From: Rikenellaceae bacterium
GTDB taxonomy: Bacteria > Bacteroidota > Bacteroidia > Bacteroidales > Rikenellaceae
Direction of reading: 5' to 3'
Assembly: GCA_015060045.1 (NCBI GenBank)
Contig: SUZH01000004.1
Span: forward strand, 1-64,000
Length of the DNA stretch: 64,000 nucleotides
The notes under the pieces were generated by a model. The model saw nothing but the letters and a program-made list of their open reading frames with translations. It ran no database searches and was not told the DNA's origin. Shown one piece after another: positions 53,073-61,957 of this stretch (position 1 is the first letter of the stretch; each line of letters starts with the position of its first letter). Position numbers and translations under genes: made by a program.

Positions 53073-53858
53073 TCAATCGTTTAATTCTATTTCCAGTGTG
53101 TCGTATGCCAGCTCCACGCCCTCCGGCAGCTCGTGGCTTGTTACGTCGTAAAGCCCCATTTCGTGGGACATGTGGGTCAGGTAGGCGCGCTTGGGGTTGA
53201 TCTTACGAATCCAACTGAGCGCCTCCTCGACGTTGAGGTGCGAATCGTGCGGTGCAAAGCGCAGGGCGTTGATTACCAATACCTCGACTCCCGCCAATTT
53301 GCGCAGCTCCTGCTCCTCGATCTGCTTGAAGTCGGTCAGGTAGGCCAACCGTCCGAAACGGAATCCCGTCACCTCGAAGCGCGGGGAGTGTTGCCCGGCG
53401 ATGGGCAGAATCTCCGCCTGCCCGATGCGGAACGGGGCGCTTTGTGAGATGGTGTGCAGGCGTATTTCGGGAACACCCCGGTACTTGTCGGTCACGAAGG
53501 CGTAGTCGAAGTCCTTCTTGACTGTACGGAGCGTACGGGCCGTGGCGTAGAGATCAACGGGGCGCACCGTGGGGTAATCGACGAAGTTGAGAGCGCGCAC
53601 ATCATCCAGTCCTCCGACGTGGTCTTTGTGCTCGTGGGTGAGCAGAATCCCATCCACCCGACTCACGCCTGCCCGTAACAGCTGGTAGCGGAAATCGGGT
53701 CCTGCGTCAATCACCAGCCGCACACCGCGCCACTCGAGCATAGCCGAGGTGCGCAGTCGCTTATCGCGCGGATCGGTCGATCGGCACACGTCGCACTGAC
53801 AGCCGATGACCGGCACGCCTTGCGAGGTTCCTGTTCCCAAAAAAGTGAGCTTCATCAC
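53073..53858 (-). CDS. MBL-fold metallohydrolase (PhnP-like)
   Basis: A 261-residue metallo-beta-lactamase-fold hydrolase. The metal site LTHEHKDHVGGLDDVR is near 74-89; FLGTGTSQGVPVIGCQCDVC opens the protein and provides the PhnP-type Cys cluster; a late HDSHLNVEEAL and LTHMSHEMG complete the site. Relatives cut cyclic phosphodiesters such as ribose 1,2-cyclic phosphate. A TAATTTTG box at 53860-53867 directly abuts the first ATG, so the second ATG (53855) may be the real start. Confidence 0.88.
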   Translation of the reverse strand: MMKLTFLGTGTSQGVPVIGCQCDVCRSTDPRDKRLRTSAMLEWRGVRLVIDAGPDFRYQLLRAGVSRVDGILLTHEHKDHVGGLDDVRALNFVDYPTVRPVDLYATARTLRTVKKDFDYAFVTDKYRGVPEIRLHTISQSAPFRIGQAEILPIAGQHSPRFEVTGFRFGRLAYLTDFKQIEEQELRKLAGVEVLVINALRFAPHDSHLNVEEALSWIRKINPKRAYLTHMSHEMGLYDVTSHELPEGVELAYDTLEIELND

Positions 53859-53911
53859 ACAAAATTACAACATAAAAATTAAAAATGAAACATTAACGCC
53901 GATGTCAAGAC

Positions 53912-53953
53912 AAAAAAAAGGAGTTGCCTCCCGAAGGGACAACTCCTTTTTTA
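53912..53953. terminator. Terminator of the peptide transporter gene
   Basis: AAAAAGGAGTTG and CAACTCCTTTTTT form the stem, followed by T on the minus strand. Confidence 0.85.
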
Positions 53954-53968
53954 TCGAAGTGGATGAAA

Positions 53969-55528
53969 CTACTTCGTTACGCGCTCCAGCCACTTTACCA
54001 TGCCCAGCATCACGCCCATCGAAATGAGGCAGACAACCAGGAATACGGTCCAGCACTGCCAGATCGGCCATGCGTTGTACATCAGCGGGCCAACCCAAAG
54101 CATCAGGTTGCCGAGCGCCGTAGCGCCGAGCCACAGACCCTGGCAGAGACCCAGCAGGTGCTTCGGAGCCACCTTCGATACGAACGACAGACCCAGCGGC
54201 GAGATGAACAACTCGGCCACCGTGAGGAAGAAATAAACGGCGATCAGTACCCACCAGTGAGCCTTACCGGCCATCTGCTCGGCAATCGGCAGTGCCTTGT
54301 AAGCATCGGCCGAGGGATAACCGGCGATGAGCGAGTAGATGGCGAGGAACAAGAATGCCAGACCGGCAATGAACATACCGATAGCGATCTTGCGCGGGGT
54401 CGAGATCTCCTTACCACGGCGAGCCAGGGCGGCAAAGATAGCCATGATGACGGGGGTCAGCGTAATCACGAAGAAGGGGTTGATGGCCTGCCATACCTCG
54501 GGGGCTACGGCCGACGAATCGACGAAGTCGCGGGCGAAGAACGAGAGCGACATACCGTTCTGGTGGAACGAGAACCAGAAGAAGATCACCACGCCCAGCA
54601 CAGCAAAGAGTGCATAGAGGCGCTGCTTGATCTCCTTGGCGGCTGCAGCCTTCTCCTCGGCGGTGTACTCTACCGACTCCACCTTGGCCTTCTTGGCCGG
54701 GGTGGGGAACATCTTCTGCGAGAGTACGAAGATGATGAGCGAGAGCAGCATGGCAGCTACCGAAGCGATGAACGAGTAGTGGATACCCTCGTTGAAGATC
54801 TGCAGGTACTGCTGGCACGAAGCAGCCATGTCGGCGATGTTACCACCGGCTGCGGTCATCAGCTGCTGCAGGTTCGAGAGCGCCTCGGGAGCCATGGCGG
54901 CAGCACCATTGATGAACTCGTGGCAGAGGGCGGGCAGCTGGGCGTTGTAGACCATGCCGTTCGTCTCGAGCCACCACGAACGCAGCAGCGGAGCTACGAA
55001 CGGGGCGATCAGACCACCCACGTTGATAAATACGTAGAAGATCTGGAAACCCGAGTCACGCTTGCTCTTGGCCTCGATGAGGGCCTCGGGGCTCACCTTG
55101 GCGGCCTCGGCCTCGAGGTTGTCGTACATCTGACCTACGATGGCCTGCAGGTTGCCCTTGAAGAGACCGTTACCGAAGGCGATCATGAACAGGGCGAAGC
55201 AGGTGAGGATCAGGAGCCAGGTCGTATTGCCGGCCGTAGCCAGGATCGGAATCGAGAGCAATACGTAACCCGTAGCCATAACGATCAGACCCGACTTAAT
55301 CGTAGCCTTGTAGTTCTGCGTGTGGTCGGCGATGTAACCACCCACGAGCGCCAGCAGGTAGATACCGGCGTAGAATACCGAATAGATCGTGCCGCTGACT
55401 GCCTCGTTCAAACCGAACTTCGAGCAGAGGAACAGCACGAGCACTGCGTTCATAATATAGTAGCCGAAACGCTCACCCATATTACTCAACGCGGCGGCCA
55501 AAAGGCCTTTGGGATGTCCTTTGAACAT
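53969..55528 (-). CDS. Proton-dependent peptide transporter (POT/PTR family)
   Basis: A 519-residue MFS-type peptide/proton symporter with about 14 hydrophobic helices. The family marks are near the N-terminus: SNMGERFGYYIMNAVLVLFL (the ExxERF-like motif), YAGIYLLALVGGYIADH and FALFMIAFGNGLFKGNLQAIVGQMYD. Near the C-terminus, AELFISPLGLSFVSKVAPKH is the second POT signature. It imports di- and tripeptides. A periplasm-facing insert (about 180-250) is rich in Ala. The next gene upstream, divergent, is a secreted peptidase. Confidence 0.94.
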   Translation of the reverse strand: MFKGHPKGLLAAALSNMGERFGYYIMNAVLVLFLCSKFGLNEAVSGTIYSVFYAGIYLLALVGGYIADHTQNYKATIKSGLIVMATGYVLLSIPILATAGNTTWLLILTCFALFMIAFGNGLFKGNLQAIVGQMYDNLEAEAAKVSPEALIEAKSKRDSGFQIFYVFINVGGLIAPFVAPLLRSWWLETNGMVYNAQLPALCHEFINGAAAMAPEALSNLQQLMTAAGGNIADMAASCQQYLQIFNEGIHYSFIASVAAMLLSLIIFVLSQKMFPTPAKKAKVESVEYTAEEKAAAAKEIKQRLYALFAVLGVVIFFWFSFHQNGMSLSFFARDFVDSSAVAPEVWQAINPFFVITLTPVIMAIFAALARRGKEISTPRKIAIGMFIAGLAFLFLAIYSLIAGYPSADAYKALPIAEQMAGKAHWWVLIAVYFFLTVAELFISPLGLSFVSKVAPKHLLGLCQGLWLGATALGNLMLWVGPLMYNAWPIWQCWTVFLVVCLISMGVMLGMVKWLERVTK

Positions 55529-55769
55529 AGAAAATTGAGTTTTGGTTATTAAATTATTTTATCGTTGTTTTTTGGCAATAATTTCCAACGAGGACAAATA
55601 TACGCAAAAAAATCGGCTGTGCAACGCTCCGCACCGAAAGTTTTTAGCAGTAGCCCTTCCTGAGTCCGAAAAGTGGACCAATCGTTGCGTTTTGATACGA
55701 ATAAATACGGATTTTCGAAAAAAATGTGTATCTTGCCACGAAATTTGATTTTTTTAATTGGGTTAACAT

Positions 55770-57536
55770 ATGAAACGACTCTACACTTTTTGTCTGTTGT
55801 TGGCAGCGCTGCTGATGCCGTGGATGGCGTCGGCCGATTCGGTCAATCAGAAACAGGCACTCGCCAAGGCAGTGCAGTTCTTCCAGCAGCATCCGCAAAC
55901 GCGTACGGCTCCCGGTTTTGAACTGATTTGGGATGGCGAGAGCGCTGCAACGCGCGCTACGGCCGAGCCGGCCTTCTTTATCTTCAACCGTACCGATGCA
56001 CCGGGCTTTGTGATCATCGCCGGTGACGACTCGGTGTCGCCCGTGATCGGCTACTCGTTCGAGAACGGCTTCGGTAAGGGTGAGATGCCCTCGAACCTGC
56101 GCTATTGGCTGGAGGGTGTGCGTGATATGATCCTTGCCGCTCGTGCTGCCGGCCAGCCTGCTGTGGAGCAGACCCCGAAGATGGGTGATCCGGTGAAGTG
56201 GTACGATACGGCCGATTGGGATCAGAGCGCCCCCTACAATGCCGAGTGTCCCACCTATGGTGGTATCCGCACGGTGACAGGTTGCGTTGCTACAGCTGCT
56301 GCCATCATCTGTAAATACAACCGTTGGCCGACGGCAGGTACGGGTTCGACCCCTGCGTATGTAACGCGCGATTTGAAAATTTCGATGCCCGGCCGTACGT
56401 TGGGTACTCCCTACAACTACGACTTGATGCCCAATACCTATACGAGCGGTTCGTATACCGAGGCCGAGGGTGCCGAGGTGGCTCGCCTGATGGCTGACCT
56501 GGGCTCTGCCGTCAAGGCCGATTATCACAGCAGCTCGATGGGCGGTACGGGAGCCTATACGCCCGATCAGCTCTACGCCATGACGCACTATATGGGCTAC
56601 AATAAGGCGGCTCGTTTGGTGCTCCGCAATGGCTACAGTGATGACGAGTGGAAGGAGATCGTGAAGGCCGAGCTGAATGCCGGTCGCCCCGTACTCTATT
56701 CGGCCAGTGGTAATGCCGGTGGCCATGCCTTTGTGCTCGATGGCTACACGAACGACGATATGTACTGCTTCAACTGGGGTTGGAGTGGTTCGGCCAATGG
56801 TGCCTACAGCATCAACAGCATGAATGCCGGCGGTTACAACTTTACGCAGGATCATGAGGTGTTGGTGGATCTGTGGCCCGATAAGGAGGGTGCAACGACC
56901 ACCCATTCCGATAACCTGTTGATTGGCGCCAAGGAGGGTTGGCCCGGTTTGTCGGCTTCGACCAAGATCTTTACGATGAATACGCCGTTTACCGTACGAC
57001 TGATTTACTATAATTTGTCGGCTACGCATTATACCGGTCGTGTTGCTATTGCCATGGTGGATAAGAACGATGTGGTTCAAGAGCTGGTGACCGCCGAAGA
57101 GTCGGTCTCGATCAATGCTTCGTCGAATGCTAGTATCTACCTGGGCTACCTGGAGAAGACAGCCAAGATTACCAAGAGCATTAAGCCCGGCTACAGTTTG
57201 GTGCCCGTCTTCTGGGATCGCGCGAAAAATGATTGGATGCGCATGCGTAAGTATACGCCTGAGGCCGTTGATAAGATTGTGCTGATGGAGGCCAATCCCG
57301 ACGGTGATGCCATCGCATCGGGTACGCAGATCAGCTACAATCGTGCCACGAAGGAGGTCTCGATCATGTCGTATAATGGTGCTACGTTTGAGCTGCTGAA
57401 GGCCAACGGCTCGAAGGTGCAGTCACAGAAGGTGGGTAACGAAGCGATCGTGCTGAAGAACCTCGCATCGGGTAGCTATACGGTACGTATCTACTTCGAT
57501 GCCGATGAGCCTTGTGAGTTCAAACTGACCCTCTAA
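55770..57536 (+). CDS. C10-family cysteine peptidase (streptopain-like)
   Basis: A 588-residue secreted peptidase. The signal peptide is FCLLLAALLMPWMASA. A Spi-type propeptide domain (about 22-130, with AFFIFNRTDAPGFVIIAGDD) is followed by the C10 catalytic domain: nucleophile C172 in TVTGCVATAAA and H319 in GNAGGHAFVLDGY, with the CFNWGWSG motif near 333. The C-terminal third (about 365-588) is beta-rich and ends in a secretion-like domain (SGSYTVRIYF). Homologues include SpeB and the Bacteroides Bfp/Btp enzymes. The next gene, 11 bp on, codes for a lipoprotein. Confidence 0.94.
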   Translation: MKRLYTFCLLLAALLMPWMASADSVNQKQALAKAVQFFQQHPQTRTAPGFELIWDGESAATRATAEPAFFIFNRTDAPGFVIIAGDDSVSPVIGYSFENGFGKGEMPSNLRYWLEGVRDMILAARAAGQPAVEQTPKMGDPVKWYDTADWDQSAPYNAECPTYGGIRTVTGCVATAAAIICKYNRWPTAGTGSTPAYVTRDLKISMPGRTLGTPYNYDLMPNTYTSGSYTEAEGAEVARLMADLGSAVKADYHSSSMGGTGAYTPDQLYAMTHYMGYNKAARLVLRNGYSDDEWKEIVKAELNAGRPVLYSASGNAGGHAFVLDGYTNDDMYCFNWGWSGSANGAYSINSMNAGGYNFTQDHEVLVDLWPDKEGATTTHSDNLLIGAKEGWPGLSASTKIFTMNTPFTVRLIYYNLSATHYTGRVAIAMVDKNDVVQELVTAEESVSINASSNASIYLGYLEKTAKITKSIKPGYSLVPVFWDRAKNDWMRMRKYTPEAVDKIVLMEANPDGDAIASGTQISYNRATKEVSIMSYNGATFELLKANGSKVQSQKVGNEAIVLKNLASGSYTVRIYFDADEPCEFKLTL

Positions 57537-57547
57537 TTTCTAAAGCA

Positions 57548-58660
57548 ATGACGATGATGAAAAAGTACATGAAATATACTCTGGGCGCTTTGGCGCTGAT
57601 TGCCTTGACGGCTTGTGGTGGCTCGGAGGGCGGTAGCAAATTTACGGAGGTGACCTTCACGACCGAGGTATTGAGCCGTGCCGTGGCACCCACCGTGTTG
57701 AGTGACTTCAAGGCGGGCGATCGCATGAATATCTATAAGACAGACAAGGCGCAGATCAGCCTCGATATGACGACCATGCATCAGGCTTCGTATAACGGCA
57801 GCAACTGGACGGGTGTTCCCGCCATTACGATGCAGGGAGGTGAGACGGCCTACTTCTTTGCCGCTTATCCCTACCAGACCATGGCCGAGAATCCGCTGGA
57901 GATTCCCGTAAAGGTGGGAGATCAGGTCGATGTGCTCTATTCGGGTGGTGGTGTTGCGGTCAGTGAGTCAAACCCCTCGGGCCGCTTCTCGATGCGCCAC
58001 GCCATGGCTATTCTGGCCTTCAACATCCAGAGCTACATCGGCGGTAAGCTGCAGTCGATCGAGTTCGATAGCGAGCAGTTCCCGCTCGAAGGTACGATGC
58101 GTATCACGAGCGGCCGTATTACGACTACTGTCGAGGGTCCCTATACGCACACGTGCAACGCAAGTCTGACGCCGCAGGGCTGGACGACGGATCACCCCTC
58201 GGTGCTGATTATCCCCTATACGGTCGGTTCGGCCGGTCTGCCGTTGCACTTTACGATTGATGGTAAGAGCTTTGATATCGACCTGCCCAAGACGACCTTC
58301 TCGATGGCCAAGAAGTATATCTATACGCTCATCTATACCGATGCAGGCCTGACGCTGAAGAGCGATAAGCCTGAGACGATCGACCTGAATGCCGAGGCAA
58401 ATGCACCGACACAGGAGATCTACAACCACCTGAAGGTGATCGTGAAGGGCGGTACGTTGAATGTTCCCGTCGTAACGGGTGCTTCTCCGTATGGCTTTGT
58501 CTTCTGGGGCGATGAGAGCCAGGAGGAGTATGCAGCTGAGTTGGTACACTCCTATCCCGGTACGGGTCCCTATACGCTGATGATGGATCTGTGGAATGCC
58601 GAGACGGTCACGATGACGGGCATTAAGGGCGTGACGGAGATTGATCTCTCGAAGTTCTAA
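57548..58660 (+). CDS. Fimbrillin-family lipoprotein
   Basis: A 370-residue lipoprotein (lipobox ALTAC, Cys23) with the fimbrillin-like pattern of Bacteroidota: FTTEVLSRAVAPTVLSDFKAGDRMNIYK, then YFFAAYPYQTMAENPLEIPV, and SGRFSMRHAMAILAFNIQSYI. The end (VTMTGIKGVTEIDLSKF) is typical of the second domain. Related proteins form fimbriae or surface adhesins. Placed 11 bp after the C10 peptidase, it could also be that peptidase's partner or inhibitor, as adjacent lipoproteins are for some Bacteroides C10 enzymes. Confidence 0.82.
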   Translation: MTMMKKYMKYTLGALALIALTACGGSEGGSKFTEVTFTTEVLSRAVAPTVLSDFKAGDRMNIYKTDKAQISLDMTTMHQASYNGSNWTGVPAITMQGGETAYFFAAYPYQTMAENPLEIPVKVGDQVDVLYSGGGVAVSESNPSGRFSMRHAMAILAFNIQSYIGGKLQSIEFDSEQFPLEGTMRITSGRITTTVEGPYTHTCNASLTPQGWTTDHPSVLIIPYTVGSAGLPLHFTIDGKSFDIDLPKTTFSMAKKYIYTLIYTDAGLTLKSDKPETIDLNAEANAPTQEIYNHLKVIVKGGTLNVPVVTGASPYGFVFWGDESQEEYAAELVHSYPGTGPYTLMMDLWNAETVTMTGIKGVTEIDLSKF

Positions 58661-58681
58661 ACAACCCGAATTTAAATATTG

Positions 58682-58718
58682 AAAATCCACGCAGGGTGTT
58701 GCCCTACGTGGATTTTTT
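58682..58718 (+). terminator. Terminator after the fimbrillin lipoprotein gene
   Basis: AAAATCCACG and CGTGGATTTTTT pair around a short inner stem (CAGGG/CCCT). Confidence 0.88.
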
Positions 58719-58796
58719 GATGGACTGTCGCCTCGTGCAACACATGGTGTAGGGACCGGACGGAACTCGCTTTTTTGGAAATTCGGAAAAATAGCT

Positions 58797-58804
58797 TATC
58801 TTTG
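58797..58804 (+). promoter_or_regulatory. Promoter -7 box of manA
   Basis: TATCTTTG with TTTG 19 bp upstream (58774-58777), about 40 bp before the start codon. Confidence 0.8.
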
Positions 58805-58843
58805 TTATCTAATATGCCATGCTATGGCAGGTAACGTATTGAG

Positions 58844-59815
58844 ATGCTGAAGTTTCGACCTATATTCAAGCGCCCCGTGTGGGGAGGTGAGCGGATCGCG
58901 GCCTATAAGGCCATCGATGCTGCTCAAGCCCCGATTGGCGAGAGTTGGGAGTTGTCCGGATTGCCCGGCAACGAGACCATCGTCGCTGAAGGGGTGGATT
59001 GTGGCCTGACGTTGCGCGAATTGGTGCGCCGCGATGGTGAAAAGTTGGTCGGACGAGCCAACTATGCTCGCTATGGCGAGGAGTTTCCGCTGCTTGTGAA
59101 GTTTATCGATGCGCGTGCCGACCTCTCGGTGCAGGTGCATCCGAACGATACGCTGGCCCGCGAACGCCACGATTGTAGCGGCAAGAGCGAGTTGTGGTAT
59201 GTCGTGCGTGCCGAGGAGGGCGCTCGCTTACGCATTGGTTTTAACCGCCCCGTGACCCCCGAGGAGTATGAATTAGCGGTGAAGGAGTGCCGTGTCGAGG
59301 AGTTGATGTCGGAATATACCATTGCTCCAGGCGATCTTTTTTATCTCCCTGCCGGACGTATCCATACCATTGGTGCCGGCTCGATGCTGGTCGAGATTCA
59401 GCAACCCTCCGATATTACCTATCGTATCTACGATTATGGCCGCCTCGGCCTGGATGGTCAGCCGCGCGAATTGCATACCGAGTTGGCGCGTGAGGCGATC
59501 GATTATACCTGCTTGCCCGATTATCAGACCCATTACACCCCTTGCCCCGACCAGGCGGTGCAGTTGATCCGTAACGAACATTTTACCGTTTCGCTCTTCG
59601 ATCTGACACGTCCGCAAATCCTGGATCTTGAGTGGCTCGATTCGTGTGTCGTGGCGGTTTGCACGGTGGGTGCGGGCACGCTGACCGATGATAAGGGTCA
59701 CGCCATGTCGATTCGCCAGGGGGAGACCATCCTGATCCCCGCCTCGGCCAAGTGTCTGCAGATGTCGCCCGCCGCGGAGCAACTCAAGTTGCTTGTTTCG
59801 TGGATTGAGGCGTAG
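58844..59815 (+). CDS. manA: Mannose-6-phosphate isomerase (class I)
   Basis: A 323-residue zinc-dependent cupin isomerase interconverting mannose-6-phosphate and fructose-6-phosphate. Seen: FKRPVWGGERIAAYK, IGESWELSG, the zinc ligands in LSVQVHPNDTLAR and KSELWYVV, and LPAGRIHTIGAGSMLVEIQQPSDITYRIYDYGR. It is the short form common in Bacteroidota and Firmicutes. It is followed 59 bp later by the DUF1232 gene on the same strand. Confidence 0.96.
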   Translation: MLKFRPIFKRPVWGGERIAAYKAIDAAQAPIGESWELSGLPGNETIVAEGVDCGLTLRELVRRDGEKLVGRANYARYGEEFPLLVKFIDARADLSVQVHPNDTLARERHDCSGKSELWYVVRAEEGARLRIGFNRPVTPEEYELAVKECRVEELMSEYTIAPGDLFYLPAGRIHTIGAGSMLVEIQQPSDITYRIYDYGRLGLDGQPRELHTELAREAIDYTCLPDYQTHYTPCPDQAVQLIRNEHFTVSLFDLTRPQILDLEWLDSCVVAVCTVGAGTLTDDKGHAMSIRQGETILIPASAKCLQMSPAAEQLKLLVSWIEA

Positions 59816-59874
59816 TCGGGATACGAAGCGAATGGATAAATCCGTTAGTAGGGTAGAAACCTAACACAATCATC

Positions 59875-60258
59875 ATGCATAGTCCCAAAGACCTGGAGAA
59901 ATATCGAGGAAGTTACTCCGAGCGAGGGTTGATGAATAAACTCTCGGCAGTGGCAAAGAAGGCCGGCATCAAGGCGGTCTATGCCGTGTTGTTGCTCTAT
60001 TATGCCCTGCAAAGTCCCCAAACATCCACGAAAGATAAAAGCATCATTTATGGCGCTTTGGGCTACTTTATTTTGCCGCTGGATCTCGTGCCCGACTTCA
60101 TCCCGTTGGCGGGCTTTGGCGACGATTTAGGGGCTCTTGTGTGGGCTATCAGCCGCGTGGTGGCCAACATTACGGACGAGGTGCGCCAACAGGCCCGTAC
60201 GAAACTACACGATTGGTTTGGCGACTACGATCAATCCCAACTGCGCGATGTGGAATAA
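59875..60258 (+). CDS. DUF1232 (YkvA-family) membrane protein
   Basis: A 127-residue protein with the YkvA/DUF1232 signature: DKSIIYGALGYFILPLDLVPDFIPLAGFGDDLGALVWA at about 54-91, preceded by a hydrophobic helix (AVYAVLLLYYALQS). The family is widespread, membrane-associated and of unknown function. The ends are charged (ITDEVRQQARTKLHDWFGDYD). It is probably co-transcribed with manA. Confidence 0.9.
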   Translation: MHSPKDLEKYRGSYSERGLMNKLSAVAKKAGIKAVYAVLLLYYALQSPQTSTKDKSIIYGALGYFILPLDLVPDFIPLAGFGDDLGALVWAISRVVANITDEVRQQARTKLHDWFGDYDQSQLRDVE

Positions 60259-60358
60259 CACGAAGCGAGCATGCCGAAAGGTCTGCTCGCTTTTTTTCTT
60301 GCAAGGGGTAGCGATTTTTGCGCATAAGAAGAATTGCGCATCCGCTTGAAAGGAGAAT

Positions 60359-60390
60359 GAAAAAAGCGAGAAACTTTCGTTTCTCGCTTC
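60359..60390 (-). terminator. Terminator after tRNA-Lys
   Basis: AAGCGAGAAAC and GTTTCTCGCTT form the stem, followed on the minus strand by six T. Confidence 0.88.
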
Positions 60391-60392
60391 TG

Positions 60393-60465
60393 TACCCCCT
60401 CAGGGGCTCGAACCCTGGACCCCAACATTAAGAGTGTCGTGCTCTACCAACTGAGCTAAAGAGGC
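60393..60465 (-). tRNA. tRNA-Lys (anticodon CTT)
   Basis: All four arms fold: acceptor GCCTCTT/AGGGGGT (with G-U pairs), D arm GCTC...GAGC, anticodon stem CGACA/TGTTG around the loop CTCTTAA (anticodon CTT, lysine AAG) and T arm CAGGG-TTCGAGC-CCCTG. CCA is not encoded. It stands alone and ends in a strong terminator. Confidence 0.95.
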
Positions 60466-60613
60466 ATTTGCTTTCGGAGTTTTACCTCCTAATTGCGTTG
60501 CAAAGATAAGGACAAAAGTTGATTCGTGCAAATATTTTTCAAAAAAAAATGCAAAAAACTTTTTTGTCCGCCTGTCCGGAAATCGCCTATAAACCGCTTA
60601 ATCGGCTAATAAT

Positions 60614-61906
60614 CTATTCGATACGGTCGCTGTTCCACTCACCCTCGGCTTCGGGGTAGAGAATCGGTCGATCGCTCTCCAGCGCCTTCATACGCAGGTA
60701 ACTCTCATAGAGCGCAATGCCGTTGGCCGACTGATAGGCCGTGGCAAAGCCGATGACCGACGGATGGCGTTTGGCCGTGTGGTAGCTGTTCTCGACGCGC
60801 TCCAGGTAGTAGGGTACCCATGCCGGATTGTTCGAGGGATTGCCATTGACAGTGCGTGCCGTGCCGGCCTGGTGGCTGTCGATCGGCGCCTGCGCAATGA
60901 CGTAGAGGCCCAGCGTATCGCACACCGCATAGAGGTGCGGGGCTACGGCTCCCGGATTCAGACGGATCGTATTGACCCCCGAACGGCGAATTTCGGCCAG
61001 ATGCTCGGGCGTGGCCTCGGGTGTGCAGTTTTCGATGCGCAAACCCTCCTCCTTGCCGTTGATTGTGAGCTTTCCCTCCCGGAGGCTGATCGCGCGCGGC
61101 CCGATCGGATATTGGTGATATTCCGTGTAGCGGCCATCGCGCTGGGTGCGGATGCGGAGCGTGTGCTGTTGCGGCTTCTCGCGGCTCCACAGCAACGTGT
61201 CGGGGATGGTGGCGAGGAAGCGCACTGTATCCTCACCGCGCATCTGGAGCGTGAGATCGGTGTAACCGTGGGCAATGGTCTTGCCCGTCGGGTCATCCAA
61301 CTCGTAGTGCAGACGCACCGAACGTGGGTTGAGGGCGTAACTCTTGACGATGATACCCACCTCGGTGGTGGCTATTTGCGGGGTCTCGGCGCTCCACTCG
61401 GTGTTGACCAGCACGTCGCGCACACCCATCGTGGGCGAGGCTACGACCCACACCTTGCCGGCCTGCTCCGAGCCGAGCTTCCACCCCTCGATCGGGGCCA
61501 TGTCGGAGGGTTGGTTGAGGATCACCTCGACGCGGTTGCGCCCCTCTTTGACCTGTTTCGTGATGTTGAAGTCGGCGGGTGAGTTGCCGTCACGATTCGT
61601 GGCCGTCGGGCGACCGTTGATCCACAGCTCGTAGTCCGCAGGCATGCTCTCGATGTGGAGGATCACCTGGCGGTTGGTCCACGCGAAGGTCGAGATCAGA
61701 TCGGCCGTGAGGCGGTTGCCCTCGGCTGTCCACTCGGTGATGGGCGAGCGGTAGCGGTGCTTTTCGGCCTGGGCTGCGGCATCTGCGGCCGAGTAGTGGG
61801 GCACGATGTAGCCGCGCGGGAGCTCGCGGTGTTCCGTGGCGCTATAGGGTTGTGCGGCCAGCAGGCTGCACGAAAAAAGAGCGAAAAGAGTGGCGATTAT
61901 GCGCAT
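60614..61906 (-). CDS. GH2-like protein with a degenerate active site
   Basis: A 430-residue exported protein related to family 2 glycoside hydrolases (beta-galactosidase type). Signal peptide: IIATLFALFSCSLLAAQ. A sugar-binding jelly-roll domain (about 30-170), an immunoglobulin-like domain (about 175-275) and part of the TIM barrel (about 280-430) are seen. Barrel landmarks are AEIRRSGVNTIRLNPG and CDTLGLYVIAQAPIDSHQ. Where active GH2 enzymes have the acid/base in GNESGNG, this reads TAYQSANG, and the chain ends before the nucleophile strand. It is therefore probably not an active glycosidase. The open frame continues upstream of 61906, but that part is antisense to the HsdR_N gene. Confidence 0.82.
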   Translation of the reverse strand: MRIIATLFALFSCSLLAAQPYSATEHRELPRGYIVPHYSAADAAAQAEKHRYRSPITEWTAEGNRLTADLISTFAWTNRQVILHIESMPADYELWINGRPTATNRDGNSPADFNITKQVKEGRNRVEVILNQPSDMAPIEGWKLGSEQAGKVWVVASPTMGVRDVLVNTEWSAETPQIATTEVGIIVKSYALNPRSVRLHYELDDPTGKTIAHGYTDLTLQMRGEDTVRFLATIPDTLLWSREKPQQHTLRIRTQRDGRYTEYHQYPIGPRAISLREGKLTINGKEEGLRIENCTPEATPEHLAEIRRSGVNTIRLNPGAVAPHLYAVCDTLGLYVIAQAPIDSHQAGTARTVNGNPSNNPAWVPYYLERVENSYHTAKRHPSVIGFATAYQSANGIALYESYLRMKALESDRPILYPEAEGEWNSDRIE

Positions 61907-61913
61907 AGTTTTG

Positions 61914-61921
61914 TATCTTTG
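61914..61921 (+). promoter_or_regulatory. Rightward promoter -7 box of the HsdR_N gene
   Basis: TATCTTTG, 36 bp before the ATG at 61958. It faces the opposite box at 61929-61936, 7 bp away. Confidence 0.65.
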
Positions 61922-61928
61922 CTTTCGA

Positions 61929-61936
61929 CAAAGATA
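61929..61936 (-). promoter_or_regulatory. Leftward promoter -7 box of the GH2-like gene
   Basis: TATCTTTG on the minus strand, 22 bp before the ATG at 61906. Confidence 0.65.
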
Positions 61937-61957
61937 GGTATATTTTTCCGAATCACG

